Position numbers and translations under genes: made by a program. Positions 17,585-21,963 of a DNA stretch of 21,963 bases are shown piece by piece; the first letter of the stretch is position 1, and every line of letters starts with the position of its first letter. The DNA is from Anaerolineales bacterium (GTDB lineage: Bacteria > Chloroflexota > Anaerolineae > 4572-78 > J111). Location of the stretch: NCBI GenBank assembly GCA_012032575.1, contig JAAUSP010000055.1, forward strand, positions 1 through 21,963, given 5' to 3'. Under the pieces are notes generated by a model, which worked only from the letters and a program-made list of their open reading frames with translations, ran no database searches and had not been told where the DNA came from.

Positions 17585-19459
17585 ATGTTTTCTAAAAAAG
17601 CTGTATTGTTATTGGTAATTATAGCCTTGTTGAGTATGATCGCCGCCGGCTGCGGCGCTGCCCAACCCCAAACTATCACTGTAGTTGAGACCGTGGTGGT
17701 GGAAAAAGAGGTTCAGGGCGAAACTGTGACCGTTGTGGAAACAGTTGAAGTAGTGAAAGAAGTTGAAAAAGTTGTTACCCAGGAAGTTGAAGTTGTTAAA
17801 GAAGTGGCCGTTGACCCGGATGCTCTGCCAGTCGAAGAAACACTGTTTTACGGCGGCGCGAATGCCGGTGTTGGCGATGTGCCTACGCTGGACCCGGCCC
17901 TGTTAGAAGATAGTGTCTCCATTCAGTGGGGGCAGGAACTCTTTATTGGCTTAACTCGCCTTAACGAAATAACCAATGCAACCGAACCTGGTATTGCCAC
18001 TGAATGGGACATCTCCGCTGATGGCCTGGTTTATACCTTCAAACTGCGCGATGATGTGCCCTGGGTCAAGTATAACAACGCCACCGGCGAAGTTGAGCAG
18101 GTGATGGACGATGAAGGCAATCCCCGCATTGTCAATGCCAACGATTTTATCTATGGTATCAAGCGCACCCTCGACCCGGCCACTGCCTCCGATTATGCCT
18201 ATGTCAACTGGCTGATCGTGAATGCTCAGGAAGTGAACGGCGGGGCGGAAGACGCTGAAGAAAATCCGCTTTACAGTAAGCTGGATGAAGTTGGCGTAAA
18301 AGCCCTGGATGATTTTACCGTTGAAATTACGCTGAAAGAGCCGGCTGCCTTCTATCCAGCCATTGCCAGCATGTGGATCAACGCCGCCCAGCCCCAATGG
18401 TTGATCGAAGAAAAAGGCGACCGCTGGATTGAGTCCGGGGTTATTCAATCTTATGGTCCCTATGCTTTGAAAGATTGGACCCATGATGTTTCAATAACCA
18501 TGATTGCCAATCCTTTCTGGCCAGGCAGCGATTCCATTCCCAAGCCCACGATCAAGTACGTTCATTCTGACTTTTTGGATCAATCGGCCCAGTTTGCCAA
18601 TTATGAAGCCGGCTTGATTGATGTGTCGGATGTGCCTCTGCCCGAAGTGGACCGGATTAAGGCTGATCCGACCCTCTCCGCCGAGTTTACCACACCGCCC
18701 ATTCAATGCACCTACTACTATGGTTTTAATGTCACCAAGCCGCCCTTTGACGATGTGAATGTGCGCAAGGCTTTCTCCTATGCCGTTGACCGCACCCTGC
18801 TGGTTGAAAATGTGACCAAAGGCGGCCAGGAACCGGCCCGCTGGTTCTCTCGCCCCGGTTTGGTGGCCGCGCTCGATGCCGGCACCGATTTTGGCCCGCC
18901 GGTAGCGGCCGATCTGGAACAGGCCGAGCAATTTTTGGCCGAGTCTTCCTTTGGCAGTGTGGACAAATTACCTGAAGTCAACCTGGTAATGAATCAGGTT
19001 GAGAGCCACGTAAAAATCGGTGAAGCTGTCCAGCAAATGTGGAAGGAAAACCTGGGGGTAGATGTCAACCTGGTAACCCAGGAATGGAAGGTTTACCTGG
19101 AGACCCTGGACGAAGACCCGCCCCAAATCTGGCGCTTGGGCTGGTGCTCCGACTATCCCGATGCCAGCAACTTCCTCAAAGACGTATTCCGCTCTGACTC
19201 TGGCAACAACCACACCAAATGGGTCAATGAAGAGTACGACAAGCTGGTAGATGAGGCTGCTCGTGAAACAGACCTGGCCAAACGTAAAGAATTATATGCC
19301 CAGGCTGAAAAGATTTTGATCGAAGACGAGGCGGTTATCGTTCCGCTCTACTGGTATACCCGCATGGAATTGACTAAACCCTATATCACTCGCTCCAATG
19401 GCGCGGGTGGTCAGGAATCTTTTGAGAAGTGGTCAATGGAAAAGCCTGCTGCTGAATAA
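17585..19459 (+). CDS. Peptide ABC transporter substrate-binding lipoprotein 2 (SBP_bac_5)
   Basis: An uninterrupted 624-residue OppA-type binding lipoprotein. The signal peptide ends in the lipobox AAGC (Cys23). Residues about 31-76 form a Val/Glu/Thr/Lys repeat linker (units such as VVETVEVVKEVEKVV) that could be a coiled or extended spacer from the membrane. The binding domain follows, with DISADGLVYTFKLRDDVPW, GFNVTKPPFDDVNVRKAFSYA and WRLGWCSDYPDASNFLKDVF. These motifs are shared with binding protein 1, but overall the two differ much, so they probably bind different ligands. AGGAGG lies nine bases before the ATG. It stands between oppF and oppB, after its own putative activator-dependent promoter, so it can be expressed separately from the first binding protein. 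Confidence 0.95.
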   Translation: MFSKKAVLLLVIIALLSMIAAGCGAAQPQTITVVETVVVEKEVQGETVTVVETVEVVKEVEKVVTQEVEVVKEVAVDPDALPVEETLFYGGANAGVGDVPTLDPALLEDSVSIQWGQELFIGLTRLNEITNATEPGIATEWDISADGLVYTFKLRDDVPWVKYNNATGEVEQVMDDEGNPRIVNANDFIYGIKRTLDPATASDYAYVNWLIVNAQEVNGGAEDAEENPLYSKLDEVGVKALDDFTVEITLKEPAAFYPAIASMWINAAQPQWLIEEKGDRWIESGVIQSYGPYALKDWTHDVSITMIANPFWPGSDSIPKPTIKYVHSDFLDQSAQFANYEAGLIDVSDVPLPEVDRIKADPTLSAEFTTPPIQCTYYYGFNVTKPPFDDVNVRKAFSYAVDRTLLVENVTKGGQEPARWFSRPGLVAALDAGTDFGPPVAADLEQAEQFLAESSFGSVDKLPEVNLVMNQVESHVKIGEAVQQMWKENLGVDVNLVTQEWKVYLETLDEDPPQIWRLGWCSDYPDASNFLKDVFRSDSGNNHTKWVNEEYDKLVDEAARETDLAKRKELYAQAEKILIEDEAVIVPLYWYTRMELTKPYITRSNGAGGQESFEKWSMEKPAAE

Positions 19460-19472
19460 GTAACTAAAAAAG

Positions 19473-19498
19473 ACCCTAAAGGCTAAAACCTTTAGGGT
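19473..19498 (+). terminator. Hairpin after binding protein 2
   Basis: A 10-bp perfect stem ACCCTAAAGG/CCTTTAGGGT with a 6-base loop lies 13 bases after the stop codon. A modestly T-rich tract follows. It probably allows partial termination, giving more binding protein than permease, as is common in such operons. Confidence 0.6.
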
Positions 19499-19510
19499 AC
19501 TTTGACTTCT

Positions 19511-19546
19511 TTATCTCTTCCCAAACCCGGTTTGGGAACGAGATAA
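19511..19546. repeat. 36-bp near-perfect palindrome before oppB
   Basis: The outer arms TTATCTC/GAGATAA (19511-19517, 19540-19546) enclose TTCCCAAACC/GGTTTGGGAA (19518-19527, 19529-19538), with one unpaired C at 19539 and a single C between the arms. The motif CCCAAACC-GGTTTGGG resembles a dispersed palindrome seen in other bacteria. It lies 13 bases before the oppB ribosome site. Confidence 0.75.
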
Positions 19547-19568
19547 ACTTCAAGCCCCAGGAGGCATT

Positions 19569-20576
19569 ATGGGCCGCTATTTTGCCCGTCGTTTATTGTG
19601 GTTACTGGTTGTAGTTTTCTTTGTTTCGCTCATTACTTTTAGTATTGCCCGTGCTGTGCCTGGTGGCCCTTTCTCCAGTGAAAAGAAATTACCTGCGGCA
19701 GTTATTGCCCAGCAGGAAAAATTTTACAAACTTAACCTCCCTCTGTGGCAGCAGTACCTTAATTATATGGGCGCTATCCTTGTGCCCAAAGTCACTGCCG
19801 GTCCCCTCAGTGGCTCACTTCAGGATGATCATCTGATTAATATCCCACTCGGTCAAAATTACACCTTTCAATGGATGAATTTTGGCCCTTCTTACAAAGA
19901 TAAAGCCAGAACGGTCAATGATATTTTTCGGGAAAACCTGCCGGTTTCTTTTGAGTTAGGTTTTTATGCCTTTATCGTCGCTACGCTTATTGGCCTTCCT
20001 CTGGGGGTACTGGCGGCGCTCAAGCAAAATACGTTGTGGGATTACCTGGCCATGTCTATGGCTATCTTTGGGGTATCGGTCCCTTCGATAGCCTTAGGCC
20101 CTATTTTTATCTGGTTGTTTGCCGTAGAATTGAGATGGTTTTTGCCCAGCGGCTGGGGCAGTTGGTCGCAAGATGTGCTGCCTACCATCGTCCTGGGCGT
20201 AGGCAGTTCGGCGGTGATTGCCCGACTCACCCGGGCCAGCTTGCTTCAAGTGGTTCGTGAAGATTATATTCGCACAGCCCGGGCGAAAGGGTTACGAGAA
20301 GGGGTGATTATTATCCGCCATGCGCTCCGTAACTCGTTGATCCCCGTTGTTACAGTTATGGGACCAATTTTTGCCTTTTTGGTGACCGGCACCCTGGTTA
20401 CTGAAACCATTTTTGGTGTACCGGGGATGGGTAAATATTTTGTTATCAGCATTACCAATCGTGATTATCCGGTAATTATGGGAACCATTCTGTTTTTTGC
20501 TATCATTATTGTTCTGGCCAATTTGATTGTGGATTTAACGTATGCCTGGCTGGACCCGCGAATTCGCTATAATTAG
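19569..20576 (+). CDS. oppB: Peptide ABC transporter permease B
   Basis: A 335-residue inner-membrane permease with about six transmembrane helices. The first is near the N-terminus (LLWLLVVVFFVSLITFSIA). The EAA loop that docks the ATPases reads EDYIRTARAKGLREGVIIIR, followed by HALRNSLIPVV. The family-typical ETIFGVPGMGKYFV segment lies near the C-terminus. The loop between helices 1 and 2 (about residues 32-130) is long, as is common in OppB proteins. AGGAGG lies four bases before the ATG, a rather short spacing. It forms the membrane channel with the oppC product encoded 63 bases downstream. Confidence 0.96.
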   Translation: MGRYFARRLLWLLVVVFFVSLITFSIARAVPGGPFSSEKKLPAAVIAQQEKFYKLNLPLWQQYLNYMGAILVPKVTAGPLSGSLQDDHLINIPLGQNYTFQWMNFGPSYKDKARTVNDIFRENLPVSFELGFYAFIVATLIGLPLGVLAALKQNTLWDYLAMSMAIFGVSVPSIALGPIFIWLFAVELRWFLPSGWGSWSQDVLPTIVLGVGSSAVIARLTRASLLQVVREDYIRTARAKGLREGVIIIRHALRNSLIPVVTVMGPIFAFLVTGTLVTETIFGVPGMGKYFVISITNRDYPVIMGTILFFAIIIVLANLIVDLTYAWLDPRIRYN

Positions 20577-20639
20577 ATGAATGGTGGGCGGGGAAAAACT
20601 CTGTCTGCCGTTTAGCGTTTACCCTTGTAGAGGTGTCAC

Positions 20640-21733
20640 ATGGCTGTTCAACAACAAGCTGCATCCAGACCCGCCGGAGTGCCAAGCGCCGCGTTACCAA
20701 TCCGCCGGCGTGAAGCCAGTTTATGGGCCGACGCCTGGCGGCGTTTGCTCAAAAACAAGGCGGCAGTTATGGGGGGAATCATCATCATCGTCATCATTTT
20801 GTAGCCATTTTTGCTGACACCTGGGTTTTTACGCTCTTTACAGGCAGCGAAGCCCAACCCCTGCTGGCCCCACAGAGTTATGAAAAGCAAAGCCTGGTGG
20901 ACAATAATGTGGTTCCGTATTGGCTGACCGTTGTGTTCCCCAGCATGAAGCCGGTAGGCGAAATCGGAGGGTACGCCAAAATCAGTAATAAATTTATTTT
21001 GGGGGCGGATTATAATGGGCGTGACCTGCTCAGCCGGATTATCTATGGCACCCGCGTCTCACTGGCGGTAGCTTTTGTCGGTTCGTTTATTAGTTTACTG
21101 ATTGGTGTGGTTTATGGCACCATCTCCGGTTACTTTGGGGGCCGGGTTGATAACCTGATGATGCGCTTTGTGGATGTAATGTATGGCTTTCCCGATATTT
21201 TGTTTGTGATTTTACTGTTGGCCTTCTTTCGCTCCACTACCGCAGCCGCAGAAGAAGGGACGATACGCGGCTTTTTTACCGCGCTCGACAATACGATGGG
21301 GGGCATGTTTTTTATCTTTATCGGGATTGGTGTGACCGCCTGGATGTCTATGGCCCGTCTGACCCGTGGGCAAATCCTCTCCCTCCGAGAAAAAGAGTTT
21401 ATTGAAGCAGCTCGCTCGATTGGTACCTTTGACATCAGCATTATGACCCGGCATATTCTGCCCAATATTCTTGGCCCGATTGTGGTCAATCAAACGCTGG
21501 ATATTCCTCGCTACATCGCCACCGAAGCCTTCCTCAGTTTCATTGGTTTGGGGGTGCTGCGACCTACCCCCAGTTGGGGTGCGATGATTGTGGACGGCGC
21601 TGAGGCCATTCGGACTTATCCCCATCAGGCCATTCTCCCGGCCCTGGCTCTAGCCATCATTATGTTTGCCTTTAACTTTTTGGGTGATGGTCTGCGTGAC
21701 GCCCTCGATCCACGCCTTAAGGGATCGGATTGA
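20640..21733 (+). CDS. oppC: Peptide ABC transporter permease C (frameshift in first membrane helix)
   Basis: The partner permease to OppB. ATG 20640 (GAGGTG before it) encodes MAVQQQAASRPAGVPSAALP, an arginine-rich stretch, and KNKAAVMGGIIIIVIIL, then a TAG stop. The rest, VAIFADTWVFTLFTGSEAQ onward, is in the next frame. One extra G at 20801 (TTGTAG to TTGGTAG) restores 364 residues. Further on are LGADYNGRDLLSRIIYGTRV and the EAA loop EKEFIEAARSIGTFDISIMT with RHILPNILGPIVV. Last, AFLSFIGLGVLRPTPSWG is typical of OppC/DppC. The periplasmic loop after helix 1 is longer than usual. The downstream part alone is open from an ATG at 20723, but its first 27 residues are out-of-frame translation. 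Confidence 0.92.
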
Positions 21734-21788
21734 AAATAAGAAAAAAGAAATGAGAAGTTTAAAGCTGATTTTCTCTTTTCTTACTTCT
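21733..21788. repeat. AT-rich inverted degenerate repeat after oppC
   Basis: The purine-rich arm AAAATAAGAAAAAAGAAATG (21733-21752) faces the pyrimidine-rich TTTTCTCTTTTCTTACTTCT (21769-21788). It starts almost at the oppC stop codon and could act as a weak transcript end. The type is related to the repeats at 10511 and 15088. Confidence 0.6.
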
Positions 21789-21815
21789 GGACCTCTCGTG
21801 TCACAGATAGTCTCT

Positions 21816-21963
21816 ATGCTACGAAATTATTGTTTACTGATAGCCTTCACCCTCGCCATGCTCCTTGTCTTTACCGGCAGTGCCCTGGCCGCAGGCAACC
21901 GCCTTTCAACCTTCCAACCTTCCAACCTTCCAACCCCTCCAAACCTTCCAACCCTCCAACCCT
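21816..21963 (+). CDS. Possible secreted protein, N-terminal part only (window edge)
   Basis: An open frame of 49 codons without a stop. It begins with a convincing signal peptide: MLRNY, a hydrophobic core LLIAFTLAMLLVFTG, and a signal peptidase I site ALA before AG. The following residues (NRLSTFQPSNLPTPPNLPTL) are encoded by an 8-bp repeat and are low in complexity. No clear ribosome site precedes the ATG. What the mature protein is cannot be told. It may be a real exported protein, or a signal-peptide remnant with a repeat inserted. Confidence 0.5.
   Translation, partial: MLRNYCLLIAFTLAMLLVFTGSALAAGNRLSTFQPSNLPTPPNLPTLQP
21903..21963. repeat. CTTCCAAC octamer repeat at window end
   Basis: Three perfect copies of CTTCCAAC (21911-21934) are followed by variants with CCCTCCAAA and CCTTCCAAC to the edge. 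It continues beyond the window and lies inside the possible secreted-protein frame. Confidence 0.85.

Noticed and set aside
20723..20803. Histidine-rich stretch (HHHRHH) suggesting a metal site at the start of a permease
   Set aside because: It is the out-of-frame reading of ATC/GTC codons that encode the isoleucine-rich first helix of OppC; the frame changes at 20801.

Overview
The window looks like a stretch of a Chloroflexota (probably Anaerolineae-type) genome. This is inferred from the mix of genes: a YvcK/CofD-like protein with an N-terminal membrane anchor, a GlgM-GlgE-GlgA glucan cluster, a LysM/M23 envelope peptidase, and peptide-binding lipoproteins with long low-complexity linkers. 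No rRNA or other marker is present to confirm the lineage. I found no tRNA, CRISPR array or transposase.

Layout. Left edge (1-611, +): the end of a phosphoglucomutase/phosphomannomutase, converging through a shared terminator on a minus-strand block. That block (712-12851) holds, in plus-strand order, a LysM-M23 peptidase, transcription terminator Rho with a very long leader, GAPDH, a YvcK-family protein, glycogen synthase (GT5), GlgE maltosyltransferase, a GlgM-like GT4 synthase and an unrecognised protein. From 12974 the plus strand carries an oligopeptide/dipeptide ABC transporter cluster in the order binding protein 1, ATPase D, ATPase F, binding protein 2, permease B, permease C. The window ends inside a possible secreted-protein gene.

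How the genes fit together. The left-hand genes concern central carbon and storage. GAPDH and YvcK (a factor needed for gluconeogenic growth in other bacteria) appear to form one transcription unit. GlgM, GlgE and GlgA are close together and would make and extend alpha-1,4-glucan from ADP-glucose and maltose-1-phosphate. The right-hand genes import peptides. A perfect 18-bp dyad, TAGTGA-N6-TCACTA, of Crp/Fnr type occurs twice: about 93 bp upstream of the inferred yvcK start site, and overlapping the -35 region of a promoter before binding protein 2. This may link the gluconeogenic unit to peptide uptake.

Two window-wide patterns matter to any user. First, eight of the coding regions are broken by a single-base indel, mostly in short homopolymers, and one base restores a full family-like protein each time. 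This looks more like consensus error than gene decay; spans given here are the repaired genes. Second, most intergenic gaps hold hairpins or degenerate 7-8 bp repeats arranged as inverted arms, some sharing motifs across loci. Most of the rest is ordinary housekeeping and transport; I did not find a clearly new enzyme system.
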